From contig NZ_JANKMS010000004.1 in assembly GCF_024649945.1 (NCBI RefSeq), positions 1-64,000 of the forward strand: a stretch of 64,000 bases of DNA, written 5' to 3'. The stretch comes from Flavobacterium panacis. Lineage in GTDB: Bacteria; Bacteroidota; Bacteroidia; Flavobacteriales; Flavobacteriaceae. Each line of letters begins with the position of its first letter. Positions within the stretch are counted from its first letter, which is position 1. Below, one piece after another: positions 43,109 to 51,191 of the stretch. Position numbers and translations under genes: made by a program. The notes below the pieces were generated by a model, which saw nothing but the letters and a program-made list of their open reading frames with translations, was not told where the DNA came from and searched no databases.

Positions 43109-43939
43109 ATGATAAAAATGTACTTTAAATACCTATTCACTTATTTCCTTTTGTTTTCAATCACAGTAAATTCCCAAATTGTAGAAGAAAAAAAGAACTT
43201 TCGGGCAGCAGATTCACTTTTAAAAGAACATAGTTTTTCTGTTCATAGAGACAATTACTTTTTAACTGGTATCCCTTTAAATGAAGCCGTTACACGCAAT
43301 TCTGCAGATGTAAAATATCAGGTTAGTTTTAAGCTTAGACTCAACTCAAAACCATTATGGGGAGGCTTTTTCCCCTATCTAATGTACACGCAAAAAGCCT
43401 TTTGGGATATTTATGCAAGTTCAAAACCATTCTCAGAAATTAATTTCAATCCAGGAGTTGCTATTGTTCGCCCTTTTTATTTAAAAGGAGGAAGACTTAC
43501 TTACGGAACAATTTCAATGGAACATGAATCAAACGGACGTGATTCTATTTACTCTAGAACCTGGAACATGCTGGCTTTTTCTCTAAAATCGCAAGTTTCT
43601 CCAAGATGGACCGTTGGTATACGAGGATGGATTCCATTAGTAGATAAAGAAGATAATCCAGGATTGACTAAATATGTTGGTTATGGAGAAGCAAGTGCCA
43701 CATATCAAATACAACCGGGAAGATGGAGTGCAGATGTTCTTTTTAGAAAAGGAAGCGGCCTCATTAATTATGGCTCTTTACAAACGCAGCTCAACTGGAG
43801 ACCATACAAAGATGAAAATTATTACATCACTTTGCAATGGTTTGTCGGTTATACAGAAAGTTTAATAGATTATCAGGAACATAAAAGTATGCTTCGATTG
43901 GGATTTACGATAAAACCCGAAAACATGGGGATTTTCTAA
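43109..43939 (+). CDS. pldA: Outer-membrane phospholipase A
   Basis: Predicted beta-barrel phospholipase of 276 residues. A signal peptide (YFKYLFTYFLLFSITVNSQ) precedes repeated amphipathic strands such as YQVSFKLRLNSKPLWG and LYLKGG-type turns. The catalytic strand SMEHESNGRDSIYSR near residues 135-149 carries the His-x-Ser-Asn-Gly pattern of OMPLA (His142/Ser144 in E. coli). It should hydrolyse misplaced phospholipids in the outer leaflet. Its end leads into a convergent hypothetical gene. Confidence 0.85.
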   Translation: MIKMYFKYLFTYFLLFSITVNSQIVEEKKNFRAADSLLKEHSFSVHRDNYFLTGIPLNEAVTRNSADVKYQVSFKLRLNSKPLWGGFFPYLMYTQKAFWDIYASSKPFSEINFNPGVAIVRPFYLKGGRLTYGTISMEHESNGRDSIYSRTWNMLAFSLKSQVSPRWTVGIRGWIPLVDKEDNPGLTKYVGYGEASATYQIQPGRWSADVLFRKGSGLINYGSLQTQLNWRPYKDENYYITLQWFVGYTESLIDYQEHKSMLRLGFTIKPENMGIF

Positions 43940-43958
43940 ATTTGATAATTCCTCTAAA

Positions 43959-44156
43959 TTATAAATCAGATAAAACTTTTACCATTTTAATTTGATCAAA
44001 GCATTTAGAGTGAATTTCTACACCTTCCTTATATTCTTCAATTGTCATTCCATACAAAAAAGGAATAATCGTCGAATCATCGTTTTTCAGCAAAACACTA
44101 AAATGATTTTTAATGGATTTGGTTTGTTGTTTGTTATTTTTATTTCTTTCGGTCAT
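43959..44156 (-). CDS. Small hypothetical protein
   Basis: Protein of 65 residues from the ATG at 44156 (MTERNKNNKQQTKSIKN); an upstream in-frame start at 44195 would add 13 residues. It is basic at the start and ends in CFDQIKMVKVLSDL. No family is recognised. It follows the gene at 44199 by 42 bases in the same direction and is probably co-transcribed with it. Confidence 0.5.
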   Translation of the reverse strand: MTERNKNNKQQTKSIKNHFSVLLKNDDSTIIPFLYGMTIEEYKEGVEIHSKCFDQIKMVKVLSDL

Positions 44157-44198
44157 ATATTTAAGTTTTGATTTTAGAATTTTGGAAAAAATCACCCT

Positions 44199-44468
44199 TT
44201 AAGAAGTAAGAAGTTTTATTCTTTCAATAGCTTCTTTATTTTCATATGCTACTTCTACTAACGCCAATAAAATGTCATTTCGTACAATAGTTTTGTTTCT
44301 TACATTTCTAACCAGTGCTTTGCTTGGTGCAACAGCTCCTTTTTTAATTAAACATGAAATTGTAAGATCAACATAGGTTACTGGTAAATGCTTGTCAATA
44401 AATTCATAAGCTTTTTCGTTGTGAGAATTATCTTCTTTAAAATTGCTATTTTTGATTAATTTTGACAT
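44199..44468 (-). CDS. Small hypothetical protein divergent from an XRE regulator
   Basis: Protein of 89 residues with two mainly helical segments, LPVTYVDLTISCLIKKG and RNDILLALVEVAYENKEAIERIKLL. It has no signal peptide or membrane segment and no recognised family. It is encoded back to back with the XRE gene at 44590, with a 121-base AT-rich spacer. That layout is common for a regulator and its target, so it could be a regulated partner, but no toxin or antitoxin motif is seen. Confidence 0.55.
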   Translation of the reverse strand: MSKLIKNSNFKEDNSHNEKAYEFIDKHLPVTYVDLTISCLIKKGAVAPSKALVRNVRNKTIVRNDILLALVEVAYENKEAIERIKLLTS

Positions 44469-44589
44469 ATATTTGCTAATTATTAAATGGTGTTTTTATA
44501 AAAATGTAAATGTAAGAATAATATTATATTATTTATTCTTTTTAATGTTAAAAAATATATTTAAACTATATTTTTTTTTGATTTAGGAA

Positions 44590-44919
44590 ATGATGTATAA
44601 CGAGAAATTAAGCAAATTCTTTAAGGCTAAAGGATTAAAGCAAAAGGAGGTGGGTGAAATTTTAGGATTTAGCCCCGCAATGATTGGGAGATATTTACAT
44701 GGTACGGCAAATATAGGCTCTGAATTTATTCTTAGTTTAAGTAAAAATTTTCCCGACGTAGATTTAAATGATCTTTTTGCTCCAGAAGATGGGCAAAATA
44801 TGGTTAATGAAGCCGGAGCAGTTTATGAAAAGCAAAATATGCTGAATGATTTAGAAGATATCGAAGATCGTATTCATAATATTAGACTGAAACTGGCAGA
44901 GAAAAAATTTGAGGAATAA
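44590..44919 (+). CDS. XRE-family regulator with C-terminal helical tail
   Basis: DNA-binding protein of 109 residues. The HTH is clear: LSKFFKAKGLKQKEVGEILGFSPAMIGRYLHGTANIGSEF. A helical C-terminal tail of about 40 residues (QNMLNDLEDIEDRIHNIRLKLAEKK) may be a dimerisation coiled coil. Two adjacent ATG codons occur at the start. The arrangement opposite two small hypothetical genes recalls phage-type or mobile-element control modules, but no phage gene is seen nearby. Confidence 0.85.
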   Translation: MMYNEKLSKFFKAKGLKQKEVGEILGFSPAMIGRYLHGTANIGSEFILSLSKNFPDVDLNDLFAPEDGQNMVNEAGAVYEKQNMLNDLEDIEDRIHNIRLKLAEKKFEE

Positions 44920-44972
44920 TCTAAATATTTTTCCAAAAATATCTAAACCTTACAAATGTAACCAAACAATCT

Positions 44973-44999
44973 AACCACTCTTTTAAGAGTGGTTTTTTG
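44973..44999 (+). terminator. Rho-independent terminator
   Basis: AACCACTCTT pairs with AAGAGTGGTT with a very short loop and a T-run. It ends the XRE transcript and separates it from the desaturase gene. Confidence 0.85.
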
Positions 45000-45034
45000 T
45001 TTAATAAGGATTGTTTTAAACGCTTGTATTGTAA

Positions 45035-45062
45035 TTGGTTAAGTTTTTTTTTATTAAATTTG
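45035..45062 (+). promoter_or_regulatory. Bacteroidota promoter TTG-N17-TAAATTTG
   Basis: TTG at 45035-45037 and TAAATTTG at 45055-45062 are separated by 17 bases, an excellent match to the Flavobacterium sigma consensus. Transcription would begin near 45069, about 20 bases before the desaturase ATG. This fixes the desaturase start at 45090, because the longer reading frame would begin upstream of the promoter. Confidence 0.75.
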
Positions 45063-45089
45063 ATAGAACAATTTCTAGCCAGTAACCAT

Positions 45090-46193
45090 ATGGAAAAATT
45101 AAAACGACCAGTTTATGCAAAATCTGGAACCGATGATTTTTTTAAAAAGATGCGTTTAGAAGTGAATGAAACCGTCTTAAATAACTCATCGCTGTATCTG
45201 TTGAATGTTGTCAAGTCTTTAGGACTTTTAGCTGTTTTCTTTCTGTTTTACAGCTGTATCTTAATCTTTGGAAACCAGACATCTTTACTTTTTCTATTTT
45301 ACATTTTGTGTGGAATTACAATGATTGTTCTATTTATTAACGCCTTTCATGATGCTGCCCACGGAGCTTTGTTTAAAAAGCCAAAACACAATCAGTGGTT
45401 TTTGTATGTTTTAGAATTGTTTGGTAGCAATCACTGGCTCTGGATGCGACGACATATTGGGCTTCATCATGCTTATCCAAACGTTCCCGATTGGGACGTA
45501 GATATCAAACAAAGCAATATCATTAGAATTTTTCCTAATAGCCCATTATTTGATTATCATAAATATCAGCATATTTATATGTGGTTTATCTATCCGCTTT
45601 ACAGTCTTAACTGGATTTACATTAGAGACTTCAAAGATTTTTTTGGTAAGAAAGATAATTATGTAAAAAAAGTAGTAGAGAAAATTCCGAGACAAGAAAT
45701 CTATCGTTTATTTGCAGCCAAAATTATCAATCTGCTTTACATACTTTTTATTCCTATGATACTTTTAAATCAGCCTTGGTATACAGTTCTTTTTGCTTGG
45801 CTCTTGATGCACATGTGCGGAAGTGCTCTTGGAGTTGTCGCTTTGGTTTCTACACATGTTGACGAAGATGCCAATTTTCCGGGCACCGATGAAGAAGGTA
45901 ATCTTTCTGCCACGTGGGCACTGCATCAAATGATTGTAACCAAAGATTTTAGTACAGAAAGCAAATTAGCTAATTTTCTCTATGGTGGATTTACACATCA
46001 TGTGGCACATCATCTTTTTCCTGGGGTAGGGCATACTTATTATCCATACATTACACCAATTATAAGACGTTATGCAAAAGAATACAATCTGCCTTACACT
46101 TCTTATCCCTTTTATCATGCAGTACGTTCGCACTTTAGAATGTTGAAAAATAAAGGCGTAAAAGAAAATATTTTGATGATGGGAGAAATCTAA
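45090..46193 (+). CDS. Membrane fatty acid desaturase
   Basis: Di-iron fatty acid desaturase of 367 residues. The three histidine boxes are complete: HDAAH near residues 87-91, HIGLHH near 121-126 and HHVAHH near 302-307. Hydrophobic pairs of helices (LGLLAVFFLFYSCILIFG, LFLFYILCGITMIVLFI and others) lie between them. The family introduces double bonds into acyl chains of membrane lipids, in front-end or omega positions; which one cannot be read. The start is chosen from the strong promoter at 45035. A terminator isolates it from the gene upstream. Confidence 0.92.
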   Translation: MEKLKRPVYAKSGTDDFFKKMRLEVNETVLNNSSLYLLNVVKSLGLLAVFFLFYSCILIFGNQTSLLFLFYILCGITMIVLFINAFHDAAHGALFKKPKHNQWFLYVLELFGSNHWLWMRRHIGLHHAYPNVPDWDVDIKQSNIIRIFPNSPLFDYHKYQHIYMWFIYPLYSLNWIYIRDFKDFFGKKDNYVKKVVEKIPRQEIYRLFAAKIINLLYILFIPMILLNQPWYTVLFAWLLMHMCGSALGVVALVSTHVDEDANFPGTDEEGNLSATWALHQMIVTKDFSTESKLANFLYGGFTHHVAHHLFPGVGHTYYPYITPIIRRYAKEYNLPYTSYPFYHAVRSHFRMLKNKGVKENILMMGEI

Positions 46194-46204
46194 ATTTTTA
46201 AAGA

Positions 46205-46774
46205 TTATTTGAAAAAATCTTTCATTTTTATATTGCCCGATTGATCCGCTAGTTTTTTACTAAGCTCAGAAATTTTACCCTCCCATTTTTTCCAATCTTC
46301 TGTATTAGGATTAGAAACAGTGATGAATGTATCAATATGGTTTGCAATAATTCTGATCGTATAATTTATTCCATGCGTGAGATAATCACTAGTTTCAAAT
46401 AAATTAAAATTAAAAGATTTAATCATTTCATTAGACGCATCATTTGTGGTTAAGGTGAAAATTTCAGACTTATTATCCGAAAAAAGAAGTAGACCTTGTA
46501 TTAGTTTTGCTGGGTTTTCCTTTTCACGAAATGTATTGTTTTTAAATTTTACCTCAAAAACATATCCCCAGCCAACAAAAGATTTGGCTATGTTAACAAT
46601 CCAGACATGATCTATTTCTATTTCATTTTCGCGAATTCCTTTTTCATTTCTGATAATCAGTTTACCACTTTTCAATTCAGAAAGACCTAGGTTTGTAGCA
46701 AGTACTTTTTCTACATTTTGAAAATAACTATGTTTTTGAAGATAAACTTCGCTCCATGTTTCTGGTTCTGACAT
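46205..46774 (-). CDS. Hypothetical protein
   Basis: Soluble protein of 189 residues with no signal peptide or membrane segment. It has mixed strands and helices (IDHVWIVNIAKSFVGWGYVFEVKF, KLIQGLLLFSDNKSEIFTLTT) and ends in a basic helix (GNIKMKDFFK). No family is recognised. It converges with the desaturase gene and stands about 80 bases downstream of the lipoprotein gene in the same direction. Confidence 0.65.
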   Translation of the reverse strand: MSEPETWSEVYLQKHSYFQNVEKVLATNLGLSELKSGKLIIRNEKGIRENEIEIDHVWIVNIAKSFVGWGYVFEVKFKNNTFREKENPAKLIQGLLLFSDNKSEIFTLTTNDASNEMIKSFNFNLFETSDYLTHGINYTIRIIANHIDTFITVSNPNTEDWKKWEGKISELSKKLADQSGNIKMKDFFK

Positions 46775-46855
46775 TGATATTTGAAATTGAATTTAGCTAC
46801 AGCTAATATAAAAAAACGCAAAGAAGAAATGCTGAATTAATTAGTAAAGCAGATT

Positions 46856-47386
46856 TTATTTCTTATCCTTAGTAACGGCGTTTTCTTTTTTAATATTCAA
46901 ATCTTTCAAAAAGTTGTCTTTTATTTCAATATCAAAATTATCTTCCTTAAGAACAGTAAGTTTCGATTCAGTGAACTTATAGACATTTATTTTATTGTTT
47001 TTAACATCAATATAAAGATCGTAAGAATAAGTATTGCAATCGTGTTGTTTACATCCCCACGCATGAAGTATATTTTCTTGTTTTTCAAAAGGCGTTTCTG
47101 TATTCCAGTATTTTACCATTTGATCGTAATCTTCAGTTCCCATTAACTTTTTTAATCTTGGAGCTAGGCTGCTTTTGGTTAAAAACTGAGTGCCAATCAC
47201 GCTTTTATCTACTAAAGTATATAGAGAATCTGTCGGATTCATTACAGTACTGTCGGTTTTTAAAGCTTCTGTTTTGATGGAAGTAGAATCGGTTGTAGGA
47301 ACACTTTTTATAATTTCTTTCTTGCAGCAAACAAATAAGAAACTACTCAGTAAGACTAAAGAAATATATTTGGTTTTGAAATTCAT
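46856..47386 (-). CDS. Lipoprotein with Ivy-like CKxHDC loop
   Basis: Predicted lipoprotein of 176 residues: a signal with VLLSSFLFVCCKK places the lipid cysteine at residue 20 or 21, followed by a Ser/Thr-rich linker. The C-terminal domain holds AWGCKQHDCNTYSYDLYIDV with C112 and C117. E. coli Ivy, a periplasmic lysozyme inhibitor, blocks its target with a CKPHDC loop, so this may be an Ivy-type inhibitor or a relative of that fold. That is inference from one motif. The gene is divergent from the VanX-like gene at 47593. Confidence 0.65.
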   Translation of the reverse strand: MNFKTKYISLVLLSSFLFVCCKKEIIKSVPTTDSTSIKTEALKTDSTVMNPTDSLYTLVDKSVIGTQFLTKSSLAPRLKKLMGTEDYDQMVKYWNTETPFEKQENILHAWGCKQHDCNTYSYDLYIDVKNNKINVYKFTESKLTVLKEDNFDIEIKDNFLKDLNIKKENAVTKDKK

Positions 47387-47592
47387 AATAACTGTTTTTA
47401 GAATTAATACTGTGATTTGTAAACCTATAAGGGGCTGGTTTTTATAAAGATATTAAAATTATATTTCTTTTAAAAGAAGATTTAGACGTTTGTAAAAATC
47501 AAAACAATAATTTTTTAATGGAAAGAAGACTTAAGAATAGCCACCTTTTTGAGTTTTTTTGCTTAATTTCAATTTTTAAAAATTAGGAAGAA

Positions 47593-48240
47593 ATGAAGCG
47601 TTTTTCAAAATTAGTAATTGGTTTTTTATTCTGTTTTTCATCATTACAAGCACAACATGAGGCTTATACAAGTGAGGCAGATTCGCAGATTTCAGATACA
47701 ACATTTGTAAAATTAAGAGATTACAGCAATGATTTTATCTATGATATGAAATACGCGACTGAGGATAATTTTTTGAAAGCAAAAGTCTATGATTGTGCAG
47801 AATGTATGCTGCGTCTAAAAACGGTCAAAGCCTTAATTGCAGCCAACAAAGATTTTTTGAAAAAAGGATATCGGATAAAATTATACGATTGTTACAGACC
47901 TTTAGACATTCAGAAAAAGATGTGGGAGATTGTATCGAATCCTGAATATGTTGCAGATCCAAAAAAAGGCTCCATCCATAATAGAGGAGGAGCCGTTGAT
48001 ATTTCTATAGTTGATATAACCGGAAAAGAAGTGGATATGGGAACTCCTTTTGACTTTTTTGGAATTCAGGCCAGTCACAATTTCAAACAACTTTCTAAAG
48101 AAATCCTTTCTAAAAGAGCTTATTTGAAAAGTACAATGATAAAAAATGGCTTCAATTCATTCGATTCAGAATGGTGGCATTATAATTTAAAAACAGGTTT
48201 AAAAGATAAAGTGGCCAACCAAAAATGGAAATGTGATTAA
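47593..48240 (+). CDS. D-alanyl-D-alanine dipeptidase (VanX/DdpX-like)
   Basis: Zinc peptidase of 215 residues, exported (MKRFSKLVIGFLFCFSSLQAQ). Zinc and catalytic motifs of the family are present: LYDCYRPLDIQKKMW near residue 97, SIHNRGGAVDISI near 132 with the SxHxxGxAxD pattern, and SEWWHYN near 195 with ExxWWH. Such enzymes cut D-Ala-D-Ala, mostly to recycle wall peptides. No VanH or VanA ligase lies nearby, so resistance is not implied. Its stop codon abuts the convergent gene at 48241. Confidence 0.93.
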   Translation: MKRFSKLVIGFLFCFSSLQAQHEAYTSEADSQISDTTFVKLRDYSNDFIYDMKYATEDNFLKAKVYDCAECMLRLKTVKALIAANKDFLKKGYRIKLYDCYRPLDIQKKMWEIVSNPEYVADPKKGSIHNRGGAVDISIVDITGKEVDMGTPFDFFGIQASHNFKQLSKEILSKRAYLKSTMIKNGFNSFDSEWWHYNLKTGLKDKVANQKWKCD

Positions 48241-48807
48241 TTATTCAACACATCTTATGTTTTCCATGAAATAAGTATTCGGATTTGTAACCTTGCCGGT
48301 AAGCTCAGAAGTAAGTTCACGTTTTACAATATAATCTTCTATGTTGGTAAGATATTTAATTCGCATGAGTGAAATCGGTGATTTTTTAAGCTCTTCATAA
48401 TTGTCTTTCATGAACATGAAAATTCCGGTGTTAATTCGATTGTCAAAACCTTTTTCATCACGAACCAATGTTCCGCAATTTTCCTGATTGATGTGCATTA
48501 GTGTTACAATTTTTCCGTTTTCTAATTGTAAAAAGATTTTTGAATTTTTATCAAAACAATTGGCCTTAATAAAATCTTTACTTTTTTGAATAGATTGAAG
48601 ATTCAAAGTTGGCAATCCGTCCGTTTGAGCTAGAGAGAAGAAAATATAATTAAAGCTTCCGCCAAAATATTTCTCACTCATTAGGTATTCATTTGTTATT
48701 TTATAAGATCCGATTGAATCGTTTACATTTACACTGTATTCACATGGTTTTTGTGCAAATGCGGTAAGGGTTAATAAGAAAATAGTTAGTGTAAATAGTT
48801 TTTTCAT
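48241..48807 (-). CDS. Hypothetical exported protein
   Basis: Protein of 188 residues with a signal peptide (MKKLFTLTIFLLTLTAFAQ). The mature part has paired cysteines (KPCEYSV, ANCFDKN, ENCGTLV, RCVE) that could form disulfides in the periplasm. No family is recognised. It begins 3 bases after the methyltransferase gene and is likely the last gene of the 51083-to-48241 minus-strand unit. Confidence 0.65.
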   Translation of the reverse strand: MKKLFTLTIFLLTLTAFAQKPCEYSVNVNDSIGSYKITNEYLMSEKYFGGSFNYIFFSLAQTDGLPTLNLQSIQKSKDFIKANCFDKNSKIFLQLENGKIVTLMHINQENCGTLVRDEKGFDNRINTGIFMFMKDNYEELKKSPISLMRIKYLTNIEDYIVKRELTSELTGKVTNPNTYFMENIRCVE

Positions 48808-48810
48808 TGC

Positions 48811-49989
48811 TTAGATTATTTTGGTGCAAATTAAAACTATTTTGTTATCTTTTACATCTGTTGTAAAAAAACAATACAAATTACCTCCATTTTTTATTTT
48901 CCATTTTTTTCTAATGTTTTCTACAGTTTCAGGAAAATTACGAGTTGTGATATTGGCCTGCTGATTTAAGAGTTCATTTTTCATTTCATTTTTATTGTAT
49001 GAAATGACTTTTTGAATCTCAAATTTTCGTCCAGGAAAATCAATTAAATTTTCTGATGTATATAAATGAGAATGTTTATGCAATTTATCAATTTGAAAAG
49101 CGGTACTTATTTCATCAAAGCCTCCAGATTTCATAATTGCCGAATTGGGTTCGTAAAGATATTTTTTGGGAAAATCGTAAAGAGAGAAAGAATCTTCGCC
49201 TAAAATAAACTCAAAAGTTTCAATACTTTCTTTTAAAATATTGGCAGTTTTGATTTTTATTTCGCCCGAATAATTTTTGTGAATTTCAAACAAAAGCTCT
49301 TTTACTTCATTTTCCAGCGCAATGATATGAATATTCTTTACATTTTTAAGTTCTGATAATCCTGCTGAAATATCTAGTAATGGAGCAGTTTTAATTAAAA
49401 TACGCTCTGCTTTTTCAAAATAAAAATCTAATAATTCAGGAACATTTGGAAGACAGTCTTTAAGCATAAAAACTTTGCCTTTTACATCATTTCTTCGTGA
49501 AGGATCAATATAAATCCAATCGTATTTTTGGTTGGAATCTTCCAATAAATGAATAGAATCTCCTGAATAAAAAGTACAGTTTTTAACTTGAAGCCTTTCG
49601 AAATTCTGTTTTACAATTTCGGATAATTCTTCATTTATTTCACAATGTGTTATGGACTTAAATTTCTTCGAAAAATAATAATCATCAATGCCAAAACCAC
49701 CCGTAAGATCAATTAAAGTTTCTCCAGAAATTAAATCGGCTTTGTAAGCGGCAGTTTTTTCTGAAGAAGTTTGTTCGACCGAAACTTTACTAGGATAAAT
49801 AATATTTTCTGCAGCAAACCAAGTCGCAAGCTTATCTTTTGCTTTTGATCGGGCTTCAATTTGATTTAAAATTAAAATCCAGTCGACTTCAGGAAAAGGG
49901 TTTTTCTGAAGCGCCAATTTTTTAAGGTCTGCACCAGTATTCTGAATTATAAATTTCTGAATATCCGGATGCAAAATAGAAGTGTTCAA
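48811..49989 (-). CDS. SAM-dependent methyltransferase of the PG_1098/THUMP-like family
   Basis: Class I methyltransferase of 392 residues, soluble. The SAM-binding motif LIDLTGGFGIDDYYF lies near residue 92 and the catalytic-region motif WIYIDPSRR near 156. The C-terminal 140 residues match the ferredoxin-like and THUMP-like arrangement that Bacteroidota proteins of this family share, suggesting an RNA substrate. The exact target is not known to me. The start lies 2 bases after the AI-2E transporter stop. Confidence 0.85.
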   Translation of the reverse strand: MNTSILHPDIQKFIIQNTGADLKKLALQKNPFPEVDWILILNQIEARSKAKDKLATWFAAENIIYPSKVSVEQTSSEKTAAYKADLISGETLIDLTGGFGIDDYYFSKKFKSITHCEINEELSEIVKQNFERLQVKNCTFYSGDSIHLLEDSNQKYDWIYIDPSRRNDVKGKVFMLKDCLPNVPELLDFYFEKAERILIKTAPLLDISAGLSELKNVKNIHIIALENEVKELLFEIHKNYSGEIKIKTANILKESIETFEFILGEDSFSLYDFPKKYLYEPNSAIMKSGGFDEISTAFQIDKLHKHSHLYTSENLIDFPGRKFEIQKVISYNKNEMKNELLNQQANITTRNFPETVENIRKKWKIKNGGNLYCFFTTDVKDNKIVLICTKII

Positions 49990-49991
49990 AA

Positions 49992-51083
49992 CTAAATTCT
50001 TTCGGTTAATACGGAGACAATTTTATTGTTAGGAAAAAATTCTTTTAAAATTACTTTAATCATGGTAAACGCCGGAACTGCGATAATCATTCCGACAATT
50101 CCAAATGTGATACCACTAATTAAGATAATCAAGAATATTTCTAACGGGTGCGAATTTACACTTTTTGAGGAAATTATCGGCTGACTAATATTATTGTCAA
50201 TTGCCTGAACCAATAAAAAGCCAACTACAACATAAATTGTTTTTGGAAGTATTTCCGATTGAAAATCCATTCCAATCATGCTGATCATAGTCAAAATTGC
50301 GGCTAATGTAGTTCCGATAATTGGTCCTAAATAAGGAATGATATTTAAGATTGCACATAAAAAAGCAATTACAAAGGCATTTTTATTTCCAAAGATTAAT
50401 AAGACAATCAAATAAAGAATAAAGACCACAATTAATTGCAATAGCAAACCAATAAAATAACGAGTCAGTAAATGGTTGATTTTGGTAATAGAATTTAAAA
50501 TTTTATCTTCATTAGAATCAGGAAGTATTCTTCTGGCTTGATCTTTAAAAATGGCTTGATCTTTAATAAAAAAGAAAGTAATAAAAAACACAGAAACCAA
50601 TCCCATTCCCATATCAGCCATAAAATTGATAATAGAATTGATAAATCCTGTAAAATAACTGAAATCTAATACAGAAGTAAGTTTAGAATCTTTTATAACT
50701 TTATTTAAATCAATATGTTGAATGTTGAAATATTCTTCAAGATGAGTTTCTGTTTCCATAAATTTTGCCTGAAGATGTGCCGTATCTAATAACGCTAAAT
50801 TATTGGCCTGCGAAATAATTAAAGGAACAAACAACAGAATAAAACCAACAATTAAAAAAACAAAAAGAATAATTGTAGTTGAGGCTGCCATAGTATTGCT
50901 GAATTTTAGTTTATTTTTTAAAAATAAAATCAGCGGATTTGAAAGTAGGCATAAAAGCAATGAAACGCATAAGTATACAATTACGGTCTGAATGCTGTAT
51001 AAAAAATATAAAACGATACCAATTATTAAGATGGTTGCTAATGCTCTTAAAATTCCGTTCGAAATAGTTTTTGACGTGATCAT
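49992..51083 (-). CDS. AI-2E family transporter
   Basis: Membrane protein of 363 residues with about eight helices, for example ALATILIIGIVLYFLYSIQTV and GLLLQLIVVFILYLIVLLIFG. The family marks are LCAILNIIPYLGPIIGTTLAA near residue 240 and the C-terminal GIVGMIIAVPAFTMIKVIL. Members are diverse and include sodium/proton antiporters and efflux proteins; autoinducer-2 export is shown for few. It leads the minus-strand unit with the methyltransferase gene. Confidence 0.9.
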   Translation of the reverse strand: MITSKTISNGILRALATILIIGIVLYFLYSIQTVIVYLCVSLLLCLLSNPLILFLKNKLKFSNTMAASTTIILFVFLIVGFILLFVPLIISQANNLALLDTAHLQAKFMETETHLEEYFNIQHIDLNKVIKDSKLTSVLDFSYFTGFINSIINFMADMGMGLVSVFFITFFFIKDQAIFKDQARRILPDSNEDKILNSITKINHLLTRYFIGLLLQLIVVFILYLIVLLIFGNKNAFVIAFLCAILNIIPYLGPIIGTTLAAILTMISMIGMDFQSEILPKTIYVVVGFLLVQAIDNNISQPIISSKSVNSHPLEIFLIILISGITFGIVGMIIAVPAFTMIKVILKEFFPNNKIVSVLTERI

Positions 51084-51140
51084 GTTTAAAATTTAGAATA
51101 TAAATATAGCAAAAAGCATTTTAAAATTATAGTCTAAACA

Positions 51141-51171
51141 AAAAAAGCGAGATCTATTAAATCTCGCTTTA
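51141..51171 (-). terminator. Terminator of the metalloprotease gene
   Basis: AAAGCGAGAT and ATCTCGCTTT form a 10-bp stem, with the T-run on the minus strand. It lies 21 bases past the stop of the gene at 51192. Confidence 0.85.
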
Positions 51172-51191
51172 AGTAGTTATTTTGTTAGCAA

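Noticed and set aside
43959..44919. Prophage or transposon remnant
   Set aside because: Only an XRE regulator and two unknown small genes are present; no integrase, transposase, terminase or tail gene is seen.
44997..45089. 31-residue extension of the fatty acid desaturase
   Set aside because: It would start inside the preceding terminator and upstream of the strong promoter at 45035-45062.
47593..48240. Vancomycin-resistance gene set
   Set aside because: The VanX-like protein and the VanZ-like protein at 38471 are far apart, and no VanA, VanH or VanRS genes occur, so a resistance operon is not supported.
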